From Dictyophora rubrovolvata (Eukaryota; Basidiomycota; Agaricomycetes; Phallales; Phallaceae): DNA of 64,000 bases. A program made the translations under genes and the position numbers. The first letter of the stretch is position 1. The number at the start of each line of letters is the position of its first letter. Of this stretch, positions 25,301-36,428 are shown one piece after another. Location of the stretch: contig CP114120.1 in NCBI GenBank assembly GCA_029959195.1, positions 1,736,001 to 1,800,000 of the forward strand, written 5' to 3'. The notes below the pieces were generated by a model. That model worked only from the letters and a program-made list of their open reading frames with translations. It made no database searches and was not told where the DNA came from.

Positions 25301-25373
25301 GAGCAGCGTGAAGCTGAGTGCTGGCGATGCTAATCCCTTTCCCGGCTTAGCTGGCGTCAGAGAGCAAACTTGA
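22368..25373 (+). CDS. seven-helix membrane protein with long Ser-rich cytoplasmic tail
   Basis: Four exons give about 915 residues. Start MSSNVPDKNVNTTSWHVG carries a possible N-glycosylation site (NTT), in keeping with an outside N-terminus. Seven hydrophobic segments follow: about residues 41-61 (FLAVGLLAFAVLTFLLF), 71-90, 118-140 (LLGMAIGMRFLFLWVYL), 203-226, 243-265 (IIEIVASMIVIMTLLMAVLA), then FIPVLFSASVELGSS, and LEMYILILYILISTFY near 325-340. The remaining 570 or so residues are hydrophilic, rich in Ser/Pro/Arg with many possible phosphosites (RRLSLWLSEKRRSERSL). The topology resembles a G-protein-coupled or 7TM sensor, but I see none of the known fungal receptor signatures (Ste3, carbon receptor, PalH). 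It runs divergently from the PX-AGC kinase. Function unknown; a sensor role is inference from architecture only. Confidence 0.85.
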
Positions 25374-26254
25374 CGGGAGATGTTAGAGGTCATGAGAATA
25401 AACTTTCTGTGTTGTACTTTTCGATGTAATATACAAGTTACATTCAAATTTTTTTCAAAGATTTTTTACCTGCACCGGCGAGCGCTTAGTAATAGTACAC
25501 ATCCATGGTGGGAAAAGCTGGACCTGGAACTCAGCGCTCTGCAGCAGCACCGTCTGTTTGGAAGGACGAGAAAGTGTCCGCAACTTTCACAAGGTTCAAA
25601 GTCATTTTTCTTCAAGTTGAACGATTACGAACTGTTCCAGGTTAGGAAGAAACTCGCAAACACGAAAGACCCTTGTTATATTATTGTTTTTGAGACAGTA
25701 ATCGCTCGGAGGTGTCATATTGGGCTCGACCGCATATCGGTCTCAGCTTATAGTTCTTGTAACCAATCTGGTTTCGGAAGAGCTGGAATCACCTATTATT
25801 GGCAATACGTTTGGACTAGACGTGCTTTTTTACTCTCGTACATCTGCAGCTGCCGTTCACAACCTCTGCAATACATAATTCGCATTTACTTTTCGCGTTT
25901 GCCGAATTAACGAGGAGGTACTTCATTCTTCGGTATTCAGATAACTGTTTATTTGACCAATTTCTTAGTTATCAACCCACTTGTTTGGTTCATCTATCTC
26001 CTCCCAGGTCTTAATCTGTGTCTGTCTCATCGTCAACTTTACTATTATCAGCCCCTAGACCTTGCTTTATCATCATTTTTGAGCCAATCTTGCGATAGCT
26101 CAAGGTACTATCTCGACGCAAACCACTTGTTTATTTAATAACCTTGGCCACGACCTTCTTAGTGCCTCTGTTCCTTGCCCTCTAATTCCGCCAATTTACT
26201 CCCAAAACGTACTGCTGATTTGACGCGATTATTCCCTCATAATCAAGTATACAT
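25374..26254. other. intergenic, 3' flank and promoter
   Basis: About 880 bp between two plus-strand genes. A 176-codon open frame at 25380-25910 starts just after the upstream stop, but its protein shows no domain and reads like translated 3' UTR; a run of this length is expected by chance about once in a window this size. Pyrimidine-rich DNA around 26020-26200 precedes the next ATG. Confidence 0.5.
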
Positions 26255-28452
26255 ATGGAAATCACTAATCTGGAGCAAAACGGTGATATTGCGAATGCTG
26301 CTCCCGATGCAGTACCGGAGCAAGCAGCAGCACTGTCACCTCAACAAAACCAAAAACGCGGCCGAGGGAAACGGTTGCGAAATAAGGATGTTAGCAAACA
26401 GGAAGAGAATGTGACAATGACGAATGGTGAAGATGGAATGTCTTGCGTCGAGAACCATATCGATATTCCTGCTCCTACTGTACTGGAGGAGAATGGCTTA
26501 GGTCCCAAGCCCGATGGAATGGACACCAACAAGGAAGAAAGCGAAAACGACAAGATTGATGATGTACAACACGTAGCTCACCAAAATGGAAACACAGCCA
26601 TGAATGGCAATGATACTAATGGTCCCGATGTCGATGTCGATATTGAAACCGTTGATCCACCAGCACCTCCCATGCCAACACCTCTGTTTGTTCAAAACGT
26701 ACTTTCGCAGCCAGATCAGCTTCCAGCCAAGCGAGTGCGACATCCAAATCCTTACATACAAGCAGCACTTCCTCCTAGACGACGAAATAAGAAAACTGTC
26801 TCAAACACTCAGGTCTCGCAAGTACCCCAACAATCTGAGACATTACCTCCTGTCGCCGCCAATGTATCTCAGACGTCTTCTGAACAACGGACTCAATCTC
26901 AAACTTCGCAGCCTCAGACGGCATCCTCGACGGCCCCGAAGCGTGTTTTACCGACTCGTCAGCGAAGAGGCGGACCAGGTGTAGGAACTTGTCATATAGA
27001 CTTGCTTATTCTGGACACGGAAAAACGAGCCAGTAAGTTTGTTTTCATGTAGTTAATTCCAGAAACCTATCATTAACGCTTATATATTAGAGGAATCAAG
27101 ACCCGTTGTACCTCCTGCTCAAAAATTCTTTCTAAGCACAAATGTACATTTAATTCCATCGTTACCTAGCCCGGAAGGAGGAGAATCTTCTACTGCTGCG
27201 TCTACTAGCTACTTTGACAAGCCTGAAGTTAAAGCCGCATATCTTGCTCAAAAGGCTATCCAAGTACCTGAGTACTGGCCTCTGCCAGATGATGCTGTTG
27301 GTGGACGATTACGCGCTCGACAGGATGAAGTAAGTTGTTGTTTGCTTCAATTGCTTTCCTTAATTTGACGGTGTTATATGGAACAACTTTTACCAGGAAA
27401 GTTTTGTGACTTCGGACATGGCTTACGTCAATCGTCATAAGAAATACGAGGCATTTGAAAAACGACAGCGACGAAGGGAGAAAGAAAAGCTCGTTCATGA
27501 GCAATATAAACTGAAGGAACGTATCGACCAACTTAAAGGGATGGATGTCAGTGCATTTGGTCCTGGAGGTGAAGCGCGACGAAAGGAGATGTTGGATATT
27601 GCTATCGGTTTAGAAACGCGGTATGCAATCTTACTACCGCCGGAACCGAAGAAAATTATACACAAAAAGGGAGATAAACGACGCGGAAAGAGTGAGAGTG
27701 TTAGGGCTGGGACGGTTACTGCGGGCGAGGAGGGTGATAGTGAAGGGGAGTTCGTTTCAGGGGCACGGGCTATATCCCAGCCTCCAATCCCACCGGAAAA
27801 AACACGACCAGAACGGGGAAAGGGGACGGAAGAACAGGCAGAAGAACATGAAGACGAAGGAGAGATTAAACCAAGGCGGCCGACGACGCCTGCTGAACCA
27901 CGGACTCAAGCTGTTACTGTCGCGCTGCAAGCGACTGTTGTTCCTAATGAACTGAGGAAGCCTTCTGCGGTACCAACACGCAGAGGGCGGACTTCGGCTG
28001 CGGCTGCGGCTGCTGTATCTGCACCAGTATCTATCCCGACGCCTGAAACCACACCAGTGGCTTCCATGGTGCCGGTAGCCTCGACATCTTCGGCTGCACA
28101 ATTCACAATGCTTGAGACAGCATCGGAAGGCTCACCTGACCCAATTGACGCCTGGAGCAGTGTACCACCACCTAGGAAACGACAGCGAATAGATTCATTA
28201 CCCCGCAGCACACCGGAGTTACCAGCCTATACTCAATCGGTCTTGCTTCAAATAGCCGCAAGAAAAGCAGCGCAACCCATGGCACGACAAACTGGGCGAT
28301 CTTTAACAGCATTTGGATTCCGTGTTCCACCAGAAGTTGAAGAGGTTACGCCAACCTACGTGCTACCTGAATGGCTTATCACACTGGAAGAGCTAGAACG
28401 GCACCATGCTGAACGACAGCGGCAGCGATTACTGCAACAGGAGCAAGGGTAA
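26255..28452 (+). CDS. SAS4-like chromatin protein (probable SAS/NSL-type HAT complex subunit)
   Basis: Three exons (26255-27032, 27091-27329, 27397-28452) add up to 2,073 nt, 690 residues. The N-terminus is acidic and disordered with a basic patch (QKRGRGKRLRNKD) and many Gln/Ser/Pro. After the first intron comes FDKPEVKAAYLAQKAIQVP, then the most distinctive part: SDMAYVNRHKKYEAFEKRQR followed by RREKEKLVHEQYKLKERIDQ and LKGMDVSAFGP. This helical, charge-rich block resembles the SAS4 domain and more loosely the PEHE domain of MSL1/KANSL1, which scaffold MYST acetyltransferases. The C-terminus carries further Arg-rich and Ala-rich stretches and ends YVLPEWLITLEELERHH. Nuclear location and HAT-complex membership are inferences from that block; the rest of the protein has no known domain. 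Confidence 0.72.
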
Positions 28453-28755
28453 CCTGGGAAGAGCCAGGAAAGTGTATGGCAAAACATTTTCCCTCCATTT
28501 TACTTTATCAAGAATGTTTACAGACTGTTAATTCTCGCTACGTTATTCTTTTTTTTTCTCGTTTCTTTTCCTTCGCCAAAAAATGTATTTGTGTCGGTTG
28601 TTAGTATAGTAATCCCAAGAACTGTAACGCTGTGACTGTTGCGTGACACAAAAAAGAAAAAAAACCCCCTGTCTGACCCACTGCTACCCGCAACGCGTCC
28701 ACATACGACCATCCGACAACAGCGATATCGTCCTCGAGTGAAATTACTGTCCGTA
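28453..28755. promoter_or_regulatory. promoter region of the forkhead gene
   Basis: 303 bp between stop and next ATG, with T-rich and A-rich runs near 28547-28560 and 28650-28668. No clear TATA element is visible. Confidence 0.35.
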
Positions 28756-30138
28756 ATGGCGAACATGGACATCAGACATCGGCAGTATCCGATGGAGACT
28801 CCAATTCCAATTGACGGGCAACAGCCTCAACAGTGAGTGGTTTGATTTTTTTCCATCTTGTTAGACTTCAAAAGTGGTCGTATGTGCTCATATGGTTCTA
28901 TGTGTACAAAATGATATAGCAATGCAGAGGCCATCATCCATACAAACACCCATCCAGGACTTGGCCTTTCTCCACAAGTCCCTGTCAATTCTCATCCCCA
29001 TCAATATTACACAACCGCTACTGCTGTCAATACTCATCATCATCCAGATCATCCAGGATGTCCAAATTCTCTAGACTGTCTTCCCGACACAAATGAGAAA
29101 CCGAACCATATTCTGCCGGTCATCGTCCGGTCCGCCATCCTGGGCTCGCCCAAACAAAGGCTTACTATCAGAGAGATCTACAAGGCTATCGAGCACAAAT
29201 TTCCCTATTTCAGAACGACCGAGGTCAATTGGAAGGTATGGTCCAAAATTTACCAATCAAGGAAATTGTTTTGAAACCCACTTTCATTCATTCTCAAGGA
29301 CTCAATCAGGCATAACCTCTCCTTGAACAAGCTGTTTGAAAAAGTTCCAAGGCCTCTCACCGATCCGGGCATAGGGTCATATTGGACTGTTAATGTTACG
29401 GCACATGGAGCTAAACGTCCTCGTAAGCGGAAAAATCGTCAGGCGAAAGAGCAAGCCATGGAAAATGCTATAGCGGAACAACAACAGCAGCAGCAGCAAC
29501 AACAAGCGCAACAGCATGCTCATCATCCACCAGAAGGTCCGACAGGTCCTATACCACCGCCGCCACCTCACCATTTCGATCCCTCTATTGGCTTCCCTCA
29601 TCCACACCCACACCCACATGTCCATGCCCATCCACACAGCGTTCCTGGTGGTCATCATTTTATGCAAGGACCTCCTCAGGGCCTCCATCCGGGCTTTGCT
29701 GTTGGTCCAACTAAGCACGACTTGGACGACGGCTCACTAATAGACCCATCACTTGACCCTGCTTTAGCAGGACCCGACGATGCAAAGGTCACCATTATGG
29801 GACTGCGTCAGGAATTGGATGAAACAAAGAATCAATACGCTCTTGCTTCTCAACAAGCTTCGAAACTTGCCGAACAGCTTGCAGCTGCTGAAGAGGAAAT
29901 ACGAAAGTGCCGTGTTGAGGTGGACTTGATGAATGTCAAGCTACAAACGGAAATCCTCGGCCGTATGAACCTAGAACGGAAGTATCAAGAACTCGAACAG
30001 GACCGAGCGTTGTTGGACGAGAAGGTGAAAGTGCTAACGGAGACTACTGAATCCGGTGTCGTAGTTGTCAGAAACGGAAACGACCAAGACGTGGACGCGG
30101 AAGGCGACGCCGAGGTTGAAACCGATCTCATGAGCTAA
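28756..30138 (+). CDS. forkhead-domain transcription factor
   Basis: Three exons. The start [16 protein letters not shown] is chosen at 28756 (an in-frame Met lies four codons on). After a His-rich linker the winged-helix domain begins around [20 protein letters not shown] and continues [16 protein letters not shown], then the intron-split recognition helix [20 protein letters not shown] and wing [10 protein letters not shown] basic nuclear-localisation stretch follows ([15 protein letters not shown]), then poly-Gln, a His/Pro-rich segment ([13 protein letters not shown]), and a long coiled coil (about [20 protein letters not shown] to [12 protein letters not shown]) that may dimerise. It ends in an acidic tail. 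It binds DNA in the nucleus; targets cannot be told. The domain lies centrally, unlike FKH1/2 types with an FHA domain, which is absent here. Confidence 0.93.
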
Positions 30139-30928
30139 CATTTGGAGATCATGTTTGGGTTGGAATACAAAATCTAGTACTTTTTTTCGCTTAATTATTG
30201 TGTTTGCTCTTCATTTTTCTGTTGTAAGACTAGAGACTATGTAGCTGGTTTGTACTATTAGTTGATTACGTAAACTAGAAAAATCTGATCCGTTGTGTTC
30301 GAGACGCGCGGGATTTGTTCGTTCAATGTCACCTCTTTGAGAAATCATAGTTCTATACAACATAGATCGACTCATCTCCGGACAAAATGGTCTCATGCCG
30401 ACCACAACATCTACAAAAAAACAAGTCGTGTAATACCAAACGCAGATTCAAGAATTTGGCCCTTGACACTTATCCGATTCAAACAAATTAAGATGGCTAT
30501 CAACAGCTTATGTCTTTTGTCGGCAACATGCCTAAGCTCATTTTTGTCGAATGCATATAACTTCAGCTCTAGTTCCGGTCGTCGTAGCCCAATGCTTTGC
30601 ATACCCAAGCTTGGTTCGATTTGTATCCAATAAATAACGCGTCAATCGACGAAGAATACGATTTCATTTTGTGCAGCTCTACGTCCTAATTTTGGCTAGA
30701 TGTATCAGCTGATGGGAAATCGACCGGAAAGAGGGAATACAAGTACTCCTGTCGTCCTCGAGGCATGAACTATGCGCGATCCGAATGTGCAACCCGTATC
30801 AAGTATCGATTTTCCTATACAAAAGCTCTGAGCAAAAGTACTAACGAGTTACTGCATATATAAAGCCCTCAAAAACGGGACGTACCTGCACTGGATTGGA
30901 TTGGCAAGTCGCTCTAATTCGTTCACTC
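30139..30928. other. intergenic, promoter of the secreted repeat protein
   Basis: About 790 bp. Open frames at 30295-30633 (plus) and 30411-30608 (minus) are not convincing. The right end holds the TATA element annotated separately. Confidence 0.55.
30857..30865 (+). promoter_or_regulatory. TATA box (TATATAAAG) of secreted repeat-protein gene
   Basis: A strong TATATAAAG lies about 63 bp upstream of the ATG at 30929 and is followed by CCCTC, giving an AAAGCCCTC context also seen at the Kre9-like gene. A well-formed TATA box fits a regulated gene. Confidence 0.6.
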
Positions 30929-31598
30929 ATGCAAACCTTCCATCTCTTGTCACTCTTCATCACCATCAACTTGACCTTCGTCCTGGGAAGACCATGGACG
31001 TTGTCTGAACGTAAAGTGTGTCCGCGTCGCTTAAAGTCATCCTTCAGTTCCAACGCTAACTTTGTAACTCCATACTATACTTTAGACTGACGACATTGCC
31101 AACTGTGTATTCCACAGTCTTCCCGTTCCACTCTACCATGCATACAATTTCCAATACAACGATAATGTTTACACTACCAGCATCAGCGAACTGGAACGTC
31201 AATTGGAAGTCCCCGGTTTCGAAGGGGATGGAATAATTGGATCCGTTTTCGCCGAGTACGAAACGGGAATGGATCCATTGTACAGGTTATACAATCAGAA
31301 TATGGTTGACCATTTTTACACGTCTGAAGCATCGGAGAGAGACTATGCTCAACAATCGGGATATGAACTGCAGGAAATCATTGGATACATTTTACCGGGT
31401 GCTATGTGTGATTCTATGCCTCTGTATCGTTTCGAGCACAAACAGACCGGTCGCCATTACTACACGTTGTCCCAAAACGATTTTCCGGTTGCTGCTCGTG
31501 CAGGCTATGCTTACGAAGGCATAATAGGATGCATCTTGCCTTCATACACGCCAGCGTCAGGTAAATTCAAGCTCTCTGATATCAATTTTTGCTCTTAG
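30929..31598 (+). CDS. secreted protein with three DUF5648-type repeats
   Basis: A signal peptide (MQTFHLLSLFITINLTFVLG) is followed by a short linker and, after an intron with a GTGTGT donor behind SERK, three repeats of about 45 residues. Repeat 1 reads VPLYHAYNF..DNVYTTSISE..GFEGDGIIG, repeat 2 PLYRLYNQNMVDHFYTSEAS..GYELQEIIGYI, repeat 3 PLYRFEHKQTGRHYYTLSQN..GYAYEGIIGCI. The pattern YR.YN...HFYT...G(Y)..EGIIG matches the DUF5648 family (PF18885) found in secreted bacterial and fungal proteins, often near cell-wall-active domains. The 3' end is uncertain: reading through gives stop TAG at 31596-31598, but a GTAAAT donor after TPASG and a TTAG acceptor would extend the frame to about 31707. 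Function is unknown. Confidence 0.82.
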
Positions 31599-31854
31599 TT
31601 GAGTTTGTTTCGAATAGCCTAAGGCTCTTCCTCCGAAGGCCTCCTTTGCTTGCAAGTTTTCTTGACGATGAATGTCTTCCTCTTTCTTGTGACCCTTTGA
31701 GCTCATAGTCCCCAAATGTATAAACAAAACCGTTTTCCGTACTAAATTGAGAATGAAGTTTTACCTGTTGTCCGTACGTGCCACTGAGCAGTATAGTACA
31801 ACGCATGCTATATATGCCGCTTAGCTAAGATGGCGTTCATTCCATCATTTCTTC

Positions 31855-33676
31855 ATGCCACCACCTCCTAGTTTTGCACGACATGCCATAGCTCGACGTT
31901 CTCTTCATGCTGCGACTCCAACACCCACCCTCAAAATAACCACCTTACCCAACAATATCAGAGTTGCAACAGAAACCACCCCAGGGCATTTCGCATCAGT
32001 TGGGTTGTATGTCGATGCTGGTACTCGATATGAGTCTTCTTCTGCGCTTGGAGTCTGTCATTTCATAGACAGAATGGCCTTTAAAGTAGTTTATCCTATT
32101 TACATATCTCGAGACCATTTTTCACGCTGATTTTCTTGGGCAGTCAACGAAGCGAAAAACCGAGGAAGAAATGACACAAGCCGTTCATTCTCTTGGTGGC
32201 CAAATATTTTGCTCCTCAGCTCGTGAAAACGTCATTTATCAATCTTCCAACTTCATCAATTCTACGGAAAATGCGTTAAAGCTGCTTACCGAGGCGGCGC
32301 TGGATCCCCAATTCACTCCAGACGAAATCGAATTACAGCGCGAGGCCGCCAGATATGAAATCCGCGAGATCGGTACAAAACCCGAGATCATTCTTCCGGA
32401 AATAGTCCATGAAGTTGCATTTGGGTCGCGAGGCTTGGGAAATCCTCTCTTGTGTCCCGAGCATCGAATAGACGTTGTGAATGGGGATACGATTCGGCGG
32501 TATATGGCTCAGTGGTACAAGCCGGAGAGGATGGTTGTTGCAGGTGCAGGAATGTTGCATGAAGAACTTGTCGAATGGACAGACAAATATCTGTCTCATC
32601 TTAAATCGACAGCATCCTCGAATATCAGCAACACAACGTCAGCAACAACCCCCTGTCGAACACAATCATCCAGAAACTCCAAACCCAATACTTTACCCCA
32701 TCTCGTACCTCCACCCACTTCGGTAGGGTCGTTATACAAAACTCTTTCACGCGCTGCGTCATCATATTTGCCGTTCACTTCTCCCCATGTACCAGACTCT
32801 TCTGCCGAAGTTGTTCTCCCAACACACTATGTTGGCGGACACCATTTCATCTATCGGGACGATTTGGAGTTTAATCATCTTTATGTCGCGTTTGAAAGTG
32901 TGGGCATTCACGATCCTGATGTCTATGCGGCTGCTGTCATGCAAGTTTTACTTGGTGGTGGAGGTAGCTTCTCAGCCGGTATGAACTTGTTCATATCCTT
33001 TGATGTTCGTGATGATAATAGTTTTTTTTTTCCTTAGGCGGACCCGGTAAAGGCATGTATTCCCGACTCTACACCCACATTTTAAACTACCACCCTCAAG
33101 TGGACCATTGCGCTTCATTCCATCATATATACACCGACACTTCCCTTTTCGGACTCTTCGCCTCATTTCTTCCATCGACGCCAACGAAATCAGGCAACTC
33201 AAACCAAACTTATTACACAGGCGGAAGCACTCCCTCTCAAATCCTTCCGCACCTTGCTCATCAGCTCAGTTTGCTGTTATACCAAGACGTTCCGCATGTC
33301 GAGCTAAATCGAGCTAAAAATCAACTCAAAAGCAGTCTTATGATGTCGCTAGAGAGTCGGGCCGTTGAGGTTGAAGATCTGGGACGACAGGTGGGTATTC
33401 TAAGGCTTAAGATGGGTGGTGGATAATTGTTAATTGTTGTTGTTATTATTATTTCGCTTGGCGTAGATCCTGGTTCATAACCGGAAAATACCTGTGACGG
33501 AAATGTGTGATTTCATCGACCTCGTTACACCAACTGATCTACGACGTGTTGCTGCCCGTGTATTTGGGCCAGGGAGACGTGGTTTACCAGGTAAAAAGGC
33601 AACAGTTGTAGCGATGGGCAACGAAGACGTTCATGACTGGAAAGGCACATTGAGAAAATATGGTGTAGGGGAGTAA
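31855..33676 (+). CDS. MAS2: mitochondrial processing peptidase, alpha subunit
   Basis: Partner of the catalytic beta subunit in the matrix enzyme that removes presequences from imported proteins. The Arg-rich presequence (MPPPPSFARHAIARRSLHAA) is followed by ITTLPNNIRVATETTPGHFA and SVGLYVDAGTRYE. Where the beta subunit has the zinc motif HxxEH this protein reads CHFIDRMAFK, as expected for the non-catalytic alpha chain. STKRKTEEEMTQAVHSLGGQ, SARENVIYQSSNF and the glycine-rich substrate loop LLGGGGSFSAG/GPGKGMYS are all present, the last split by an intron. The C-terminus runs PVTEMCDFIDLVTPTDLRRV to VGE. A Pro/Ser-rich insertion sits around STASSNISNTTSATTP. Four introns are required. Start at 31855 follows a TATATATG element near 31803. 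Confidence 0.95.
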
Positions 33677-33766
33677 AACTTGGATTAATATATCATGATA
33701 TATTACGCTCGCTGTTTTTCGAATCTATATGTTGTGTATACAAAAATTTCAACGCAAGCTGGAATA

Positions 33767-34978
33767 TCATAGTGCAGATTGCTGCTCTAGCTGCTTATTA
33801 GGAGCAGACGAGGGAATTCGCTGTAAAGCCCGTTGAATGATGTTTACGCTTTGTTTCTTCTTCTTGATGCCCAGGCTGGGATTACGAGCTACAGCTAATG
33901 ACGCGTATTCAAGCGGTGACGAAGTCCTCCCCGTCTTCAATTTGTCGACAGGTTCCCAGTTTTCCGTCCTGAAATGTTTATCATAACGGCCTTCGTATTT
34001 CTTGACTTGAGCACTAATATCGATATCGAGGAAAAGTTGTGGGTCTAGTACTGTCAATGATTCGGATGGGACTTTTTTGTCATTCGTGAACGTAATAATA
34101 TCCGGATCGGGTGTTTGTAGTTTGAATGGAGTCTGAACGGCGAAGTTGTCGCCGTCGAACACCTTCACGAAGGCCATCTGAGATCGCGACGTAGAGCGTG
34201 GAGAAGAGGCGTTGCTGAAAGACACGTTTTGGAGGGCAGCTTCCGCCTCATCACCAATATCCCGCTTTCGCCTACGGGAAGCCTTAGTTGTTGATTGGCC
34301 TTTAGCCCCACTGGCATGGGTAGAATTCGCGGAATCTGGACCCTTCTTACTTTTAGTTTGTTGACTCCGTTGGTGCGACCGGTTCGGTCGTCCTGTCCCT
34401 TGGAAACTCTGCAAAGCAGCATCCGCTGCATCAGTGTTCCGGGACATTGACGTTCGGTCTGGTTTCTGAGTACGCCTTATAAGAGGACCCATGTCCACTA
34501 CATCTGTACTAGCCTCAACTGCTTCTTCCTCTTCGCCTTGTTCCTTTTTCCCTTCCCCTTTGTTCTGAGTGAGGGTTCTCTGAGAAACTGATTTTTCTGA
34601 CTTTTGGTGTTTTGGAATTCGCTGTGCAGCTAAATCTCGGGAAAGCGTATTTTTCTGGAACTCAGACTCGCTTCGGATGGGTCGCGTTGGGTCGAGCCTA
34701 GATCGATGTTTCTTTCCTATCACAGCTGCAAGAGCAACCATATATCAATTATATACAGATTAGTCCGTCGACTTTGACTTACGGGTTATTCGAATTCCAT
34801 CCCATTCTTGCACAAGAGGAATTCTTCTCGGCGGTGTGCCAGCTCCAGCCTCGGAGACCTCTTGGCAGACAAACGATCTCGAAAAACAGCGTCTTTGCAC
34901 CGTTGATGACGACGTATAGAGACCCTTCCGTCCATAAATAGCCCGAACAACCAAGTTAGCGGCCGTTTTAGTGGTCAT
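33767..34978 (-). CDS. putative mitochondrial protein of unknown function
   Basis: Two exons (34978-34783 and 34725-33767) total 1,155 nt, 384 residues; the GTAAGT donor and TTGCAG acceptor keep frame. The N-terminus looks like a mitochondrial presequence: basic, Ser-rich and without acidic residues (MTTKTAANLVVRAIYGRKGL, QRRCFSRSF). Then PPRRIPLVQEWDGIRIT joins VIGKKHRSRLDPTRPIRS. A long charged, disordered middle follows, then a more ordered end with DPQLFLDIDISAQVKKYEGR, DKHFRTENWEPVDKL and SIIQRALQRIPSSAP-like sequence. I do not recognise the family. A mitoribosome or mitochondrial RNA role is possible from the basic composition but is not shown. It shares a 71-bp divergent promoter with the G-patch gene. 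Confidence 0.75.
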
Positions 34979-35049
34979 ATTTCGAAGAATTGTGGGCAGA
35001 TCCCGGCGGCGGCGTCTAATCTACGCGACTTGGATTTCTAGCACCGGGA
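34979..35049. promoter_or_regulatory. very compact bidirectional promoter
   Basis: Only 71 bp lie between the divergent ATG codons of the mitochondrial orphan and the G-patch gene. It is GC-rich with a CCGGCGGCGGCG run near 35002 and has no TATA box, typical of shared housekeeping promoters. Confidence 0.5.
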
Positions 35050-36144
35050 ATGCCTCTCGACTCTGCAGCATACTTGACGTCGCTGGGGTGGCAAGGGTCA
35101 GGAAGCGGTCTGCGCAAAGGTGGAATGATAAAACCACTAGCAATTCCCCAAAAACGCACTCTTGCGGGAGTAGGCAAAGATAGAGACGAGGCCTTCCCGT
35201 TCTGGGACCAGTAAGTGCCTAGGAAAACGGACAACCGCCGAGTGCTTATTTGTCTTTTTTTTTTCAAGTGTTTTTAATGCTGCTGCGAAGTCCATCAATA
35301 TAAAAATACATAATGATTCGGACCAATCCGACGTGGAATCTGAGCAGGTATGGTAGTACTTCACAACTCAACAACGATGTTATTTATTTTATTCAAGCCG
35401 AGCGCACCCAAACCCGCTCTTTCAAGAACATCAACCGGTATCATCTCAAATCGTCGTCCAACTGCTACAACTCCGGGTTCAGAAAGACCCAAGGAATCAG
35501 ACGACACATCCGAGTACGCCGCAAACAAACATCGTCCGACTTTGCTCGCAGAGGCGAAGCGTCAAGCCGCCCATACTAGACTTTATGCTACGTTTTATAG
35601 GGGGCTTGTCATTCCCCCAATGGACGAACAATTCGAAACTATAAAATGCGAAGCTGAAAGAAAGACCCAGGAAGCGAATTTCCTAACTGATCGTGATACC
35701 CATCTAGACTCCGATACCCATATCCGAGGCAAAAAGGACAAGTCATCTAAACAGTACAAGAAGTCTCCCGATGCGAACGTGCTAGAAAAGGAGAACACCT
35801 TGCAAACATTTGAAATACCAGTTTCCAAGAAGAAAAAGAGAGAGGCTCGTATAGAAGAAGGCGGCACGGAAGATGGTCTGAAGCGGTCTAAAACGAAACG
35901 TCGAAGAGATTCGGTAATAGAAGATAGAGGATCCTTTAATGGAAAGAGTCAAACGGACTCGAAGGACGCTGCCTGTGACCAAGAGGACCAGAGGAAGCGA
36001 AAAAAAGTAAAGAAAAGAAAGGAATCTGAAGAAGATTTGCTGAAACAATCGGACAAGGTCGATACTGCAGACATGATGCATGAAGAGAAAAAACGGAAGA
36101 AAAAGAAAAGGAAAGACAAGCGAGACGAGAATGCCCAGTCCTAA
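35050..36144 (+). CDS. G-patch-like Lys-rich nucleolar protein, TMA23-like
   Basis: Three exons (35050-35210, 35269-35347, 35398-36144) total 987 nt, 328 residues. The N-terminus carries a G-patch-like motif, YLTSLGWQGSGSGLRKGG, followed by MIKPLAIPQKRTLAGVGKD and DEAFPFWDHVFNAAAKSI. That arrangement matches fungal TMA23-type ribosome-biogenesis factors as I know them. A second ordered block is RQAAHTRLYATFYRGLVIP. The rest is highly charged with several Lys-rich clusters (KKKKREAR, RKRKKVKKRKE, EKKRKKKKRKDKRDE) that serve as nuclear or nucleolar localisation signals. A role in 60S/40S maturation or in activating a DEAH helicase is inferred from G-patch biology. The last exon has no introns, as is usual in such Lys-rich tails. 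Confidence 0.82.
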
Positions 36145-36428
36145 TAGCTCAACATACTTTACGCTCTATAATAGCCTGTACATATATGTATATGGTGATC
36201 TTGAGTTTCATTCTTTCATTGAAATTTCGTAAGAAGTACATTGTTTGTCAAAGTCCTGACAATGCAACCGAAGAAAGGAATGTGAAAAGACTGTTTGAAA
36301 CAATTGCGTAAAATTTAGAAATGATCAAAGCAAGAAAAAAGTGGAATATAGTTGAACAAGCACCATAAAGGCACTTGGAACAAGTGTAAAAAAGCGACAT
36401 TATGAAAGCAATAACCCAATTGTATTGT

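Noticed and set aside
25380-25910. 176-codon plus-strand open frame after the seven-helix gene
   Set aside because: No family resemblance or intron-extended structure. A stop-free run of this length is expected about once by chance in 64 kb over six frames.
31855-33676. beta subunit of MPP or a core protein of complex III
   Set aside because: The HxxEH zinc motif is absent (HFIDR) and the glycine-rich loop is intact, which fits the alpha subunit.
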